Origin: Thioclava sediminum | GTDB lineage: Bacteria; Pseudomonadota; Alphaproteobacteria; Rhodobacterales; Rhodobacteraceae | Assembly: GCF_002020355.1 (NCBI RefSeq) | Contig: NZ_MPZV01000004.1 | Coordinates: 124,001-188,000, forward strand | Reading direction: 5' to 3' | DNA: 64,000 bases | Shown: piece after piece, positions 10,131-19,181 of the stretch | Position numbering within the stretch: position 1 is the stretch's first letter | How the letters are laid out: every line of letters begins with the position of its first letter | Notes under the pieces: generated by a model | The model's database searches: none | What the model was told of the DNA's origin: nothing | The model's input: only the letters and a program-made list of their open reading frames with translations | Made by a program: the position numbers and the translations under genes

Positions 10131-11402
10131 TCAGCCGTTCATCGAGTCGAAGAATTCCGAGTTCGTCTTGGTCTGCTTGAGCTTCGAAATCAGGAACTCG
10201 ATCGCATCGGTCGTGCCCATCGGGTTCAGGATGCGGCGCAGAAGGTAGGTTTTCTGCAGATCCTTCTGATCGACGAGCAGTTCCTCTTTCCGGGTACCGG
10301 ATTTGAGGATGTCCATCGCCGGGAAGACGCGCTTGTCCGCGACCTTGCGGTCCAGCACGATTTCCGAGTTACCCGTGCCCTTGAATTCTTCGAAGATGAC
10401 CTCGTCCATCCGCGAGCCGGTATCGATCAGCGCCGTCGCGATGATGGTCAGCGAGCCGCCCTCTTCGATGTTCCGCGCGGCCCCGAAGAAGCGCTTCGGA
10501 CGCTGCAGCGCGTTTGCGTCGACACCACCGGTCAGCACCTTGCCCGAGCTCGGAACGACGGTGTTGAAGGCGCGGCCCAGACGGGTGATCGAGTCCAGCA
10601 AAATAACCACATCGCGCTTATGCTCGACCAGACGTTTCGCCTTCTCGATCACCATATCGGAGACCGCGACGTGACGCGTTGCCGGTTCGTCGAAAGTCGA
10701 GGACACGACCTCCCCCTTCACCGAGCGCTGCATGTCGGTCACTTCTTCCGGGCGTTCGTCGATCAGCAGCACGATCAGGTAACATTCCGGATGGTTCTGC
10801 TCGATCGAGGTCGCAATATTCTGCAGCAGCACCGTCTTACCGGTCCGCGGCGGCGCCACGATCAGCGAACGCTGACCCTTACCGATCGGCGCGACGAGGT
10901 CGATGATCCGGGCCGAGCGATCCTTGATCGTCGGATCCTCGATTTCCATCTTCAGACGCTCGTCGGGATACAGCGGCGTGAGGTTGTCGAAGGCGACCTT
11001 GTGGCGCGCTTTCTCCGGCTCTTCGAAGTTGATCCGCTCAACCTTCGTTAACGCGAAATAGCGCTCGTTCTCGCCCGGGGCGCGGATTACGCCTTCGACG
11101 GTGTCGCCGGTGCGCAGGCTGTGCTGGCGGATCATGTCGGGCGAGACGTAGATATCGTCGGGACCCGGCAGATAGTTCGCTTCGGTCGAGCGCAGGAAGC
11201 CGAAGCCGTCCTGCAGCACTTCCAGCACGCCATCGCCGCCGATGACCCAGTCATCCTCGGCATGCTCCTTCAGGATCGAGAACATCATCTCGCCCTTGCG
11301 CATGGTCGAAGCGTTTTCGATCTCCCATTCTTCGGCCAGCGCCAGAAGTTCCTTCGGGCTCTTAGCTTTCAAATCGGAGAGATTGAGGCGTTCATCGCTC
11401 AT
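10131..11402 (-). CDS. rho: Transcription termination factor Rho
   Basis: Rho is the hexameric RNA helicase that terminates untranslated transcripts. The 423-aa protein has the Rho N-terminal helical domain ([15 protein letters not shown]), the cold-shock-like RNA-binding fold with DGFGFLRS (65-72), Walker A APPRTGKT (183-190) and [14 protein letters not shown] (Walker B). Length and order match the family, without the long N-terminal insertions found in some phyla. It is flanked by mnmE and hemJ on the same strand. Confidence 0.97.
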   Translation of the reverse strand: MSDERLNLSDLKAKSPKELLALAEEWEIENASTMRKGEMMFSILKEHAEDDWVIGGDGVLEVLQDGFGFLRSTEANYLPGPDDIYVSPDMIRQHSLRTGDTVEGVIRAPGENERYFALTKVERINFEEPEKARHKVAFDNLTPLYPDERLKMEIEDPTIKDRSARIIDLVAPIGKGQRSLIVAPPRTGKTVLLQNIATSIEQNHPECYLIVLLIDERPEEVTDMQRSVKGEVVSSTFDEPATRHVAVSDMVIEKAKRLVEHKRDVVILLDSITRLGRAFNTVVPSSGKVLTGGVDANALQRPKRFFGAARNIEEGGSLTIIATALIDTGSRMDEVIFEEFKGTGNSEIVLDRKVADKRVFPAMDILKSGTRKEELLVDQKDLQKTYLLRRILNPMGTTDAIEFLISKLKQTKTNSEFFDSMNG

Positions 11403-11494
11403 CGGATCACCTGCAGCTGGCGCCTCATCTCAACGATGGACGCATAAATTCGTCATGTAACAGAAAAACCGGTCGACCAGGACGGCCGTGGCTT

Positions 11495-11523
11495 AGCGAC
11501 GCAGATAAGCGCAAAGCGTCGCT
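11495..11523. other. Stem-loop between hemJ and rho
   Basis: AGCGACGC (11495-11502) and GCGTCGCT (11516-11523) form an 8-bp stem with a 13-nt loop in the 134-bp gap between hemJ and rho. No T-run follows on the minus strand, so it is not a classical intrinsic terminator; it could sit in the rho leader. Confidence 0.35.
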
Positions 11524-11536
11524 GAGTCAACGAAAG

Positions 11537-12001
11537 TCAGAATTTCACGATCACCGAGGCGACGATAACGATCATGAAGATCGTCGGGATCTCGTTCATC
11601 ATCCGGTAGTAGCGCCCGCTGCGGTTCGCCCTGCCCTCTGCGAGCGCCTTGCGTTCCTTCGCGCACCACATGTGGAACCAGGTCATACCGAGAACGGCTG
11701 CGGCTTTGGTCCACGGCCAGATGCTCGACCAATCGACGATCCCCGGCGTGAAGACCAGCATCAGGCCGAAGAGCCAGCTCGCAATCATTCCCGGATTCAT
11801 AATGGCCTTGAGGAGAAGCCGTTCCTGATGCCGGAACAGGAGTTCCTGATCGCTATCGCGCTCCATGCCCGCCTTGTTCAGCCCCTCGACGTGGTAAACG
11901 TAAAGTCGCGGCAAATAAAACAGGGCCGCCATCCAGGTGATGATCGCCATCACATGCAGTGCTTTGATCCACAAATACCAAGTGCTCAGGAAATCGGTCA
12001 T
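11537..12001 (-). CDS. hemJ: HemJ, protoporphyrinogen IX oxidase
   Basis: HemJ converts protoporphyrinogen IX to protoporphyrin IX, the penultimate heme step, in bacteria lacking HemG and HemY. The 154-aa membrane protein starts WYLWIKALHVMAIITWMAALFYLPRLYVYH, which carries the conserved histidine and lysine region, and has four predicted helices (about 10-30, 70-92, 97-112, 136-153). Its start marks the left border of the probable replication origin, as hem genes commonly do in alphaproteobacteria. Confidence 0.9.
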   Translation of the reverse strand: MTDFLSTWYLWIKALHVMAIITWMAALFYLPRLYVYHVEGLNKAGMERDSDQELLFRHQERLLLKAIMNPGMIASWLFGLMLVFTPGIVDWSSIWPWTKAAAVLGMTWFHMWCAKERKALAEGRANRSGRYYRMMNEIPTIFMIVIVASVIVKF

Positions 12002-12085
12002 CTCGCCTCCGGCTGACAGCTGCCATCATCTTCAAAAAAGATTCTTTAAAGAAAAAGATGATGATGATGTAGGGCCTGTTGATGA

Positions 12086-12094
12086 TGTGGATTA
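12086..12094 (-). promoter_or_regulatory. DnaA box, one mismatch
   Basis: TGTGGATTA on the plus strand, i.e. TAATCCACA on the minus strand, one change from TTATCCACA. It follows a GAT-rich repeat tract. Confidence 0.65.
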
Positions 12095-12110
12095 ACACTT
12101 TATCAAGACT

Positions 12111-12119
12111 TTCTCCACA
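12111..12119 (+). promoter_or_regulatory. DnaA box, one mismatch
   Basis: TTCTCCACA, one change from TTATCCACA, 16 bp from the previous box and in opposite orientation. Confidence 0.6.
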
Positions 12120-12218
12120 GGCGGAAAACATCAGGCGAGCACTAATCTTTTACTCGGCTCACGTTTCGTAAAATATTGATATCGCGTGATTCTTTTTCAG
12201 AGAGTCACAACGTCAACC

Positions 12219-12227
12219 TGTGGATAA
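12219..12227 (-). promoter_or_regulatory. DnaA box, perfect
   Basis: TGTGGATAA, the exact complement of the TTATCCACA consensus, near the middle of the proposed origin. Confidence 0.85.
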
Positions 12228-12391
12228 CTCTTGGGAGAAAATTGTGAAATCCCCGGCATGTCCCCAACGACTCGAATCCGAATTCCACAGGTGGACAAGT
12301 TTCGGAAATCTGCCATGAAACATGCCGATCCGGTGGAGTAATCCGCCGATCCGCGTTATGCCCAATTTGACCCCGAGACTTCTGCGCCCGC

Positions 12392-12400
12392 TTATCCACA
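12392..12400 (+). promoter_or_regulatory. DnaA box, perfect, at maf start
   Basis: TTATCCACA exactly, ending 5 bp before the maf ATG. DnaA bound here could both mark the right end of the origin and affect maf-aroE-coaE-dnaQ transcription (inference). Confidence 0.85.
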
Positions 12401-12405
12401 AGTTC

Positions 12406-12999
12406 ATGAACATCCTCCTCGCCTCCGCCTCAGAAATCCGCGCGCAGCTTCTGCGCAACGCCGGCCTGTCCGTGACCGTGCAGCCCGCACGCATCGATGA
12501 AGACATGATCCGCCGGAGTTTGGAGGCCGAAGAGGCGAAGCCGCGCGATGTGGCGGACCTCCTTGCCGAGATGAAGGCCGCGAAGCTCTCGGCGCGCCAC
12601 CCCGGGGAGCTGGTGATCGGCGCGGATCAGGTTCTCGAACTCAAAGGCGCGGTTTTGTCGAAACCGGAGACGCCGGAAGATGCGAAATCGCAGCTGCGCG
12701 CCCTCTCCGGCCAGACCCACAAACTTCTTTCCGCGATGGTCGCGATCCGGGATGGCGAGCCGCTGTGGCGGCATGTCGGCGAAGTACGCCTGACGATGCA
12801 CCCGCTGTCGGAGCCGTTCATCGACGATTACGTCGCCCGCAACTGGGACAGCATCCGCTGGTCGGTTGGCAGCTACAAACTCGAGGAAGAAGGCGTGCGT
12901 CTTTTCTCCCGCGTCCAAGGCGACTATTTTGCCGTACTCGGCCTTCCCCTGATCGAATTCCTTAACTGGCTTCACGCCCGAGGAGATTTCACAACATGA
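12406..12999 (+). CDS. maf: Maf-family nucleotide pyrophosphatase
   Basis: Maf proteins hydrolyse modified or canonical nucleoside triphosphates to monophosphates and affect septation. The 197-aa product has the family start [20 protein letters not shown], a GADQVLE segment and [21 protein letters not shown] near the C-terminus. The ATG at 12406 is preferred; upstream in-frame ATGs (12322, 12358) would run through the DnaA box and add residues unlike the family. The stop overlaps aroE. Lack of an exact canonical-subtype motif leaves the nucleotide preference open. Confidence 0.9.
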   Translation: MNILLASASEIRAQLLRNAGLSVTVQPARIDEDMIRRSLEAEEAKPRDVADLLAEMKAAKLSARHPGELVIGADQVLELKGAVLSKPETPEDAKSQLRALSGQTHKLLSAMVAIRDGEPLWRHVGEVRLTMHPLSEPFIDDYVARNWDSIRWSVGSYKLEEEGVRLFSRVQGDYFAVLGLPLIEFLNWLHARGDFTT

Positions 13000-13835
13000 C
13001 GGATCATCCGCGCATTCCCCTCGCTGGCGTCATCGGGTCGCCGGTCGCGCATTCGCGCTCGCCGCTCCTGTTTCGGACGTGGTTCGCCGAATACGGGATC
13101 GACGGGTTCTACATTCCGATGGATGTGGCGCGCGATGACCTGGAAACCGTGCTGCGGAGCCTGCCGAAAGCGGGGTTTGTCGGCACCAATGTCACCATCC
13201 CGCACAAGATCCGTGCGCTTGAGATTGCCGATGTCATTTCCGATCGTGCGGCTCTGATCGGGGCGGCGAACACTTTGGTCTTCCGGCCTGACGGAAAAAT
13301 TTACGCTGATAATACAGACGGTTACGGGTTTATCGCTAATCTTCGGCAGAATGCGCCGAACTGGGATCCCAAGTCCGGTCCGGCCGCAGTTCTGGGCGCT
13401 GGCGGGGCTGCGCGCGCCATCGTCGCCTCGCTTCTGGAAAGCGGTGCGCCGGAGATTCGTATCTCAAACCGCACCCGGGCCCGCGCAGACGCGCTGCGTC
13501 AGGAATTCGGCGCGCGTCTCGTCGTTTACGATTGGGTGCAGGCGGGCAATATGCTCGAAGATGCCGCGACCGTCGTGAACACGACCTCGCTCGGCATGGT
13601 CGGGAAATCCGAATTCCGCGTTCCGCTCGATGCGTTGCGGCCAAGCGCGACCTGTTGCGATCTCGTCTACACACCTCTTAAGACGAAATTCCTCGCCGAG
13701 GCTGAAGATGTGGGATGCACCGTGGTCGACGGGCTCGGCATGCTTCTGCATCAAGCCGTTCCCGGGTTTGAGCGCTGGTTCGGCCAGCGCCCGGAAGTGA
13801 CCGAAACTGTCCGCAACGCGGTGCTCGGGGCATGA
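12996..13835 (+). CDS. aroE: Shikimate dehydrogenase
   Basis: AroE reduces 3-dehydroshikimate to shikimate with NADPH in aromatic amino-acid synthesis. The 279-aa protein has the shikimate-binding [11 protein letters not shown] (13-23), the catalytic lysine K71 in NVTIPHK, D108 in DNTDGYG (105-111), the NADP-binding GAGGAARA and the late [10 protein letters not shown] motif. It overlaps maf and coaE by 4 bp each, placing it inside a coupled maf-aroE-coaE-dnaQ operon next to the origin. Confidence 0.95.
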   Translation: MTDHPRIPLAGVIGSPVAHSRSPLLFRTWFAEYGIDGFYIPMDVARDDLETVLRSLPKAGFVGTNVTIPHKIRALEIADVISDRAALIGAANTLVFRPDGKIYADNTDGYGFIANLRQNAPNWDPKSGPAAVLGAGGAARAIVASLLESGAPEIRISNRTRARADALRQEFGARLVVYDWVQAGNMLEDAATVVNTTSLGMVGKSEFRVPLDALRPSATCCDLVYTPLKTKFLAEAEDVGCTVVDGLGMLLHQAVPGFERWFGQRPEVTETVRNAVLGA

Positions 13836-14431
13836 GCAATCCTTTCCTGCTCGGGCTGACCGGCTCCATCGGGATGGGAAAATCCACGACGGCAGCGATG
13901 TTCGCCGAGGCGGGAATTCCCGTGTGGGATGCCGATCGGACGGTGCACGATCTCTACGCGAAGGGTGGCGAGGCCGTTGCGCCGATTGCCGCGGCCTTCC
14001 CGTCTGCGGTCAAGGATGGAGCGGTGGACAGGGCCGAGCTGAAAAAGCTGCTCGCCAGCGATAAAAAGGCTCTAACCCGCCTTGAATCGATCGTTCATCC
14101 GCTCACCACGGCCTCGCGGAGCGACTTCATCGCCGCGCATCCGGAGGCGGATCTGATCCTTCTCGACATTCCGCTTTTGTTCGAGACCGGGGCCGACGCT
14201 GCCTGCGATGAAACGCTCGTGGTCACCGCCCCGCCTGAGGTTCAGCGCGCGCGTGTTCTCGAGCGGCCTGACATGACCGAGGCGCAGCTTGATTTCATTC
14301 TGTCGCGCCAGATGCCGGATGCCGAAAAACGACGTCGCGCAACCTTCGTGATCGAAACCCTCGATCTTGAGCAGACCCGCCAAGATGTGCGAAACCTGAT
14401 TGCGAAGATCAGGGGTGAGCAAGATGCGTGA
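13832..14431 (+). CDS. coaE: Dephospho-CoA kinase
   Basis: CoaE phosphorylates the 3'-OH of dephospho-CoA, the last step of coenzyme A synthesis. The 199-aa product opens with the P-loop GLTGSIGMGKST, followed by GIPVWDADRTVH, the ESIVHPL segment and LDIPLLFETG, a set typical of CoaE. It overlaps aroE by 4 bp at its start and dnaQ by 8 bp at its end. Confidence 0.95.
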   Translation: MSNPFLLGLTGSIGMGKSTTAAMFAEAGIPVWDADRTVHDLYAKGGEAVAPIAAAFPSAVKDGAVDRAELKKLLASDKKALTRLESIVHPLTTASRSDFIAAHPEADLILLDIPLLFETGADAACDETLVVTAPPEVQRARVLERPDMTEAQLDFILSRQMPDAEKRRRATFVIETLDLEQTRQDVRNLIAKIRGEQDA

Positions 14432-15122
14432 AATCGTTCTCGATACCGAAACCACGGGCTTCGAGCCGGGAGAAGGCGACCGGATCGTCGAGATCGGTGC
14501 GGTTGAGCTCTTCAACCACATGCCGACCGGTAACACCTATCACCAGTACATTAACCCTGAGCGGTCGATGCCCCAGGAAGCTTTTCAGGTGCACGGGCTG
14601 GGCGATGAATTCCTGTCGGACAAACCCAAATTCGCCCAGATTGGCCTCGATTTTCTGAATTTCATCGGCACGGACTCGGTCCTCGTGATCCACAATGCCA
14701 AGTTCGACATGAAATTCCTGAATGCCGAGCTTGGCTGGGCCGGATTGCCGCTGATCCCGGATGATCGCGCGCTCGATACGCTGGCAATGGCGCGGCGGAG
14801 ATTCCCGGGCTCGCCCGCGACGCTCGATGCACTGTGCCGCCGCTTCAGCATCGACAACTCATCGCGGACGCTGCATGGCGCGTTGCTCGATAGTGAAATT
14901 CTGGCCGAGGTTTATCTCGAGTTGATCGGTGGCCGGCAGCCGGGCTTCGGGCTGCAACCCGTTGAAACGGGACAGAAACGTCAGGCCGGAGCCAATCAAG
15001 ACTGGCGTCCAAAGCCTCGCCCTGAGCCCCTGCCCCCGCGCTTGACTGCCGAGGAGGCCGAGGCGCATGCTGCCTTCGTAGCCCAGCTCGGCGAAGCCGC
15101 GATCTGGAACCGCTACGACTGA
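14424..15122 (+). CDS. dnaQ: DNA polymerase III epsilon subunit
   Basis: DnaQ is the 3'-5' proofreading exonuclease of the replicative polymerase. The 232-aa protein has DEDDh motifs: ExoI VLDTETTG (D7, E9), ExoII HNAKFDMKFLN and ExoIII HGALLDSEILAEVYLEL. The C-terminal tail (about 175-232) is proline-rich and probably flexible, linking to the alpha subunit. The ATG at 14424 follows an AGGGGTGAG ribosome site and gives the usual MREIVLDTETTG start; it lies within the end of coaE. Confidence 0.95.
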   Translation: MREIVLDTETTGFEPGEGDRIVEIGAVELFNHMPTGNTYHQYINPERSMPQEAFQVHGLGDEFLSDKPKFAQIGLDFLNFIGTDSVLVIHNAKFDMKFLNAELGWAGLPLIPDDRALDTLAMARRRFPGSPATLDALCRRFSIDNSSRTLHGALLDSEILAEVYLELIGGRQPGFGLQPVETGQKRQAGANQDWRPKPRPEPLPPRLTAEEAEAHAAFVAQLGEAAIWNRYD

Positions 15123-15224
15123 AAACGTCGGGTTTTCTGACATAATAAGCAAGTTTTCCATTTAACCGAGCGTCAACCTCCCTTAAATCGGGGGCTTCTT
15201 AGGGAGAGAGCGGGAGGACCGTCC

Positions 15225-16277
15225 ATGCTGGACCTGACCGAAATGCGTGCCACGCTGGCCGAGACTTACGATCTTGCGCCATCCATTGAGTTGGCAGAAG
15301 AAATGCGGGACATCCACGCAAAGATGGATCGCGTTATTCCCTTGCCGGATTTCGCGCGCTACGCGCCCTACATCCGCGCGATTAATCGTCTGAAAAAAGA
15401 GAAAAACGCGGTAATTCTCGCGCATAACTACATGACGCCGGAAATCTACCACGGCGTGGCAGATGTTGTGGGTGACAGTCTTCAGCTCGCCATTGAGGCC
15501 ACGAAGGTTCAGGCCGGGACGATCGTCCAATGCGGCGTGCATTTCATGGCCGAGACGTCGAAGATCCTGAACCCTGCCAAGACTGTTCTCATCCCTGACA
15601 TGAAGGCCGGTTGTTCGCTGGCGGAGTCGATCACCGCCGACGGTATCGCGGAGATGCGCGCCAAATATCCCGGTGCGCCCGTGGTAAGCTACGTTAACAC
15701 GACTGCCGAGGTGAAAGCGGCGTCCGATATCTGCTGCACCTCGTCCAATGCTGCGCAGATCGTGCGCGCGATGGAGAGCGACACGGTCATCATGACCCCG
15801 GACCAGTATCTCGCGCAGAACGTGGCGAACGAGGTCCCCGAGAAGAATGTCGTCTGGTGGGAGGGCTCGTGCATCGTTCACGAGCAGTATACTGCCAAGG
15901 ATATCAATGACTTCCGATCGATGCATCCGAATACACGGATCATCGCGCACCCCGAATGCCCGCCCGATGTCGTCGCGGCGTCGGATTTCTCGGGCTCGAC
16001 CTCGGGCATCATCAACTACGTCGAAACCAACAAGCCGAAAGAGGCGATGTTGGTCACCGAATGCTCGATGGCGTCGAACATCGCCGATGCGTTGCCGGAA
16101 GTAGATTTTGTGGGTCCGTGCAATATGTGCCCCTACATGAAGAAGATCACGCTCGAAAAAATCCTGTGGTCGCTGCATACCGGGACCGAGGAAGTGATCG
16201 TCGATCCGCAGGTCGCCGAAAAGGCGCGCGTCGCGGTTGAGCGGATGATCGAGCTGTCCCGGACCCTCGCGAAGTGA
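15225..16277 (+). CDS. nadA: Quinolinate synthase NadA
   Basis: NadA condenses iminoaspartate with dihydroxyacetone phosphate to quinolinate using an oxygen-sensitive [4Fe-4S] cluster. The 350-aa sequence carries the three cluster-cysteine regions: C103 in QCGVHFMAETSK, C216 in EGSCIVHE, and CNMC (C299/C302) in GPCNMCPYM. HNYMTPEIYHGVADVVGDS forms part of the active site. It heads the nadABC operon; its stop overlaps the nadB GTG start. The 102-bp leader holds an imperfect inverted repeat (CTCCCTTAA ... TTAGGGAG) of unknown role. Confidence 0.95.
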   Translation: MLDLTEMRATLAETYDLAPSIELAEEMRDIHAKMDRVIPLPDFARYAPYIRAINRLKKEKNAVILAHNYMTPEIYHGVADVVGDSLQLAIEATKVQAGTIVQCGVHFMAETSKILNPAKTVLIPDMKAGCSLAESITADGIAEMRAKYPGAPVVSYVNTTAEVKAASDICCTSSNAAQIVRAMESDTVIMTPDQYLAQNVANEVPEKNVVWWEGSCIVHEQYTAKDINDFRSMHPNTRIIAHPECPPDVVAASDFSGSTSGIINYVETNKPKEAMLVTECSMASNIADALPEVDFVGPCNMCPYMKKITLEKILWSLHTGTEEVIVDPQVAEKARVAVERMIELSRTLAK

Positions 16278-17824
16278 TCGAAACGCGACGGATCATCATC
16301 GTCGGCGCAGGTCTGGGGGCGCTTTATGCGGCGCTCAGCCTCGCGCCCCGCCCCGTTCTCATCATCTCGCCGGAAACTCTGGGCGAAGGCGCATCTTCGG
16401 CTTGGGCCCAGGGCGGCGTCGCGGCAGCGATGTCGGTTGGCGATACGCCCGCCTCTCATGCGCGCGACACGATGATCGCCGGCGCAGGCACTGTTTCACC
16501 GCAAATCGCGCATTTGGTGACTGAAGAAGCGCGTCAGCACATCCTTGCATTAACCGAACTCGGCACGCCTTTCGATCGCGATCCGGAGGGTGATTACGTG
16601 ATGTCGCGCGAGGCGGCGCATAGCCACGCGCGGGTCGTTCGGGTGAAGGGCGATCAGGCAGGGCGCGAGATCATGCAAACCCTCGTGGCCGCGGTCCGTC
16701 AGACCCCGTCGGTTCAGGTTCTGGAGGGCGTTTTGGCGACGCATCTGGAGACGGAGGACGGGCGCGTCACCGGAGTGTGGATCGAGCGCGCGTTTGAGCC
16801 CTCGGGGCCGGTGCTGATCAAAAGCCCGGCGATCCTGCTGGCGGGCGGCGGGTCGGGCGGGCTGTTTGCCGTCACGACGAACCCGCCGCGAATTCGTGGG
16901 CAGGTGATCGGGATGGCGGCGCGCGCCGGGGCGCGGATCGCCGATCCGGAATTCGTGCAGTTCCATCCGACCGCGATCGCGAGTGGCGAAGACCCTGCCC
17001 CGCTTGCGACCGAGGCGCTGCGCGGTGAAGGCGCAACACTCGTTAACGCGGATGGCGAACACTTCATGCTTTCGGTTCATCCCGATGCCGAGCTTGCGCC
17101 GCGCGATATCGTGGCCCGGGCTGTGTATCTGGAACGCAAAGCCGGGCGCGAGCCCGCTCTGGATACGCGCGAAGCCCTTGGAGCCGAGGTTCTGACGCGC
17201 TTTCCGGCTGTGGCCGAAGCTTGCGAAAGGGCTGGAATAGACCCTGTTTCCGGCGTGATCCCCGTCGCACCCGCCGCGCATTATCACATGGGCGGGATCG
17301 ATACCGATACCGAGGGACGCAGTTCGCTCGATCGGCTTTGGGTCTGTGGCGAGGCGTCGTCGACCGGGCTTCACGGGGCGAACCGTCTGGCGTCGAACGG
17401 ATTGCTGGAGGCCCTAGTCTTCGCGCGGATATGCGCTGTCGGGATCGCCGCGGAGCTTGGGGAGATCCCCGACGTCGGAATGGTTAATCCCGATTTTCCG
17501 CAAGGCGATGTCCCGGTGAATGAGCCAGCCGTACAGGTCTTGCGAAAAGCCATGACCGACGGCGTCGGTGTCGTGCGCGATGCGGACGGTTTGAAAGCTG
17601 CGCTTCGGGTCATTGCGAAGATCGAGGCGGAGGCTCGCACGGAAACGATGCGGAACATGACCGCCACGGCCACGTTGATTGCTGCGGCGGCGCTTGCGCG
17701 CGAGGAAAGCCGCGGGGGGCATTTCCGCTCGGATTTCCCGGAGATGAACCCGAAACTCGCGGAAAGAACGAAAATTACGCTGGAGGAGGCGCTGAACATC
17801 CGCGCCGCTGCCTTGGAGGACTGA
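16274..17824 (+). CDS. nadB: L-aspartate oxidase NadB
   Basis: NadB oxidises aspartate to iminoaspartate, the substrate NadA needs. The 516-aa flavoprotein has the FAD motif VGAGLGALYAA (10-20), SSAWAQGGVAAAM, the substrate-site FVQFHPTA and the C-terminal HYHMGGIDTD...LWVCGEASSTGLHGANRLASN region shared with succinate dehydrogenase flavoproteins. It starts with GTG in a GTGA overlap with the nadA stop and ends 1 bp before nadC. Confidence 0.95.
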   Translation: MIETRRIIIVGAGLGALYAALSLAPRPVLIISPETLGEGASSAWAQGGVAAAMSVGDTPASHARDTMIAGAGTVSPQIAHLVTEEARQHILALTELGTPFDRDPEGDYVMSREAAHSHARVVRVKGDQAGREIMQTLVAAVRQTPSVQVLEGVLATHLETEDGRVTGVWIERAFEPSGPVLIKSPAILLAGGGSGGLFAVTTNPPRIRGQVIGMAARAGARIADPEFVQFHPTAIASGEDPAPLATEALRGEGATLVNADGEHFMLSVHPDAELAPRDIVARAVYLERKAGREPALDTREALGAEVLTRFPAVAEACERAGIDPVSGVIPVAPAAHYHMGGIDTDTEGRSSLDRLWVCGEASSTGLHGANRLASNGLLEALVFARICAVGIAAELGEIPDVGMVNPDFPQGDVPVNEPAVQVLRKAMTDGVGVVRDADGLKAALRVIAKIEAEARTETMRNMTATATLIAAAALAREESRGGHFRSDFPEMNPKLAERTKITLEEALNIRAAALED

Positions 17825-17825
17825 C

Positions 17826-18662
17826 ATGCTGCCCGATTTGCTGATCGAACCGATTGTCCGCGCCGCGCTGGTCGAAGACCTTTCGCCCATGGGCGACGCG
17901 ACGACCAATGCGGTGATCCCGGCGGGCAAAACCTATTCCGCGCGGCTGAAAGCGCGCGAAAATGGCGTGGTTTCGGGGATGCAGGTCGCGGCGATGGCGT
18001 TTCGGCTGGTCGATCCCACGCTGCGCGTGTCGATCCTGATCTCTGACGGCAACCCCTGCCAAGCGGGTGAGACTTTGCTGACGGTCGACGGATCGGCGGC
18101 CTCGATCCTGATGGGGGAGCGTGTGGCGCTGAATTTCGCGGGCCGTCTGAGCGGGATCGCCACGAAAACCGCAGGCTTTGTCGCGAAAACCGCAGGCACC
18201 AAGGCGCGTATCACCTGCACGCGGAAAACGACGCCGGGGCTGCGCGTTCTGGAGAAGGCCGCAGTGACCCATGGTGGCGGTTTTAACCATCGTTACGGTC
18301 TGTCCGACGCGATCCTGATCAAGGATAACCATATCGCGGCGGCTGGTGGCGTCCGTGCGGTGCTCGAAGCGGCGAAAGCGGCGCGCAGCCACATGATGCG
18401 GATCGAGCTGGAAGTCGACACGCTGCGCCAGATGGAAGAAGCGCTGAAGATCGGCGGGGCCGATGTCATCCTGCTCGACAATATGGACAGCGCGGAACTG
18501 CGTGCGGCGGTGGCGCTGAATGCGGGCCGCGTGGTGCTGGAAGCCTCGGGGAACATGACGCTCGAGCGGATTGCCGAAGTGGCGGCGACCGGTGTGGATT
18601 ATATCTCTTCCGGCGCGCTCACCCATTCGGTCCGGACGCTCGATCTGGGCCTCGATTTCTGA
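17826..18662 (+). CDS. nadC: Quinolinate phosphoribosyltransferase NadC
   Basis: NadC makes nicotinate mononucleotide from quinolinate and PRPP, completing the de novo branch encoded by this operon. The 278-aa protein has VEDLSPMGDATTNAVIP, the ARITCTRKTTPGLRVLEK segment, HRYGLSDAILIKDNH and the barrel strands VEVDTL / VILLDNM / VVLEASGNM expected of the family. It converges on rppH with a 4-bp gap and no clear terminator between. Confidence 0.95.
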   Translation: MLPDLLIEPIVRAALVEDLSPMGDATTNAVIPAGKTYSARLKARENGVVSGMQVAAMAFRLVDPTLRVSILISDGNPCQAGETLLTVDGSAASILMGERVALNFAGRLSGIATKTAGFVAKTAGTKARITCTRKTTPGLRVLEKAAVTHGGGFNHRYGLSDAILIKDNHIAAAGGVRAVLEAAKAARSHMMRIELEVDTLRQMEEALKIGGADVILLDNMDSAELRAAVALNAGRVVLEASGNMTLERIAEVAATGVDYISSGALTHSVRTLDLGLDF

Positions 18663-18666
18663 AAAT

Positions 18667-19152
18667 TCAGCCGAGATAGTCTCTGAATTCGGCGCGCACG
18701 GCCTCATAGACCGAGCGTTTGAAGGGCACGATATTCTCGACCAGCTCGTCGAAGGGCATCCATTGCCAAACCGAAAATTCGGGATGGTCAGTCTCGATCT
18801 GCACCTGATCGTCGGAACCGAGGAAGCGCATCAGAAACCATTTCTGCTCCTGCCCGCGCCAGCGGCCGTTCCAGATTTTCGGCACGAGATCATGCGGCAG
18901 GTCGTAGCGCACCCAATCGGAGGTTTTCGCGACGATTTCGACGAGATCGGGGTTCACCCCGGTCTCTTCTTCCAGCTCGCGTAGGGCTGCTTCTTTCGGT
19001 TTCTCGCCTTTGTCGATCCCGCCTTGCGGCATCTGCCAAGCCGGGCCGGGATTGTCGATGCGCTGGCCTGCGAACACGAGGCCAGCGGGGTTCATCAGCA
19101 CGACGCCGACATTGCGGCGGTAAGGAAGTTTAACGATCTCTTCGGGGGTCAT
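18667..19152 (-). CDS. rppH: RNA pyrophosphohydrolase RppH
   Basis: RppH removes pyrophosphate from mRNA 5' ends and so starts decay. The 161-aa product begins [19 protein letters not shown] and carries a full Nudix box ([12 protein letters not shown]...RELEEETGV). The ATG at 19152 fits the family start. Directly upstream is the ctpA terminator hairpin and no ribosome-binding site, which is odd. A TTG at 19185, overlapping the ctpA stop, is in frame, but translation from it would read through the hairpin as [10 protein letters not shown], unlike the family. Confidence 0.9.
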   Translation of the reverse strand: MTPEEIVKLPYRRNVGVVLMNPAGLVFAGQRIDNPGPAWQMPQGGIDKGEKPKEAALRELEEETGVNPDLVEIVAKTSDWVRYDLPHDLVPKIWNGRWRGQEQKWFLMRFLGSDDQVQIETDHPEFSVWQWMPFDELVENIVPFKRSVYEAVRAEFRDYLG

Positions 19153-19155
19153 ATG

Positions 19156-19176
19156 AAAAAGGGGCCCGAAGGCCCC
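19156..19176 (-). terminator. Intrinsic terminator after ctpA
   Basis: Minus-strand GGGGCC-TTCG-GGCCCC followed by TTTTT: a 6-bp GC stem, a UUCG tetraloop and a U-run. It sits between the ctpA stop and the rppH ATG, which follows after only three bases. Confidence 0.85.
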
Positions 19177-19181
19177 TTCCC

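Larger units (their letters stand above)
12002..12405. other. Probable chromosomal replication origin (oriC)
   Basis: This 404-bp gap between hemJ and maf is clearly more AT-rich than its surroundings, especially 12031-12120. It holds two perfect DnaA boxes (12219-12227, 12392-12400), two one-mismatch boxes (12086-12094, 12111-12119), an IHF-like TATCAAGACTTTC (12101-12113, one mismatch) and a 12-bp palindrome TTCTTTAAAGAA (12042-12053). That palindrome is flanked by CATCATCTT / AAGATGATG arms (12024-12032, 12055-12063). There are five GANTC sites (from 12040, 12188, 12202, 12269 and 12274). Flanking genes are transcribed away on both sides, parAB and parS are close, and maf-aroE-coaE-dnaQ follows, as at the Caulobacter origin. 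Confidence 0.88.

Noticed and set aside
12092-12106. TTAA-N7-TCAA, a near CtrA site in the origin
   Set aside because: One mismatch in a half-site and no second copy; CtrA control of replication is not general in Rhodobacteraceae.
12281-12289. AATTCCACA as a further DnaA box
   Set aside because: Three mismatches from TTATCCACA; too weak to count.
16493-16506. ACTGTTTCACCG in nadB as a parS half
   Set aside because: Only the left half resembles parS; the palindrome is absent.
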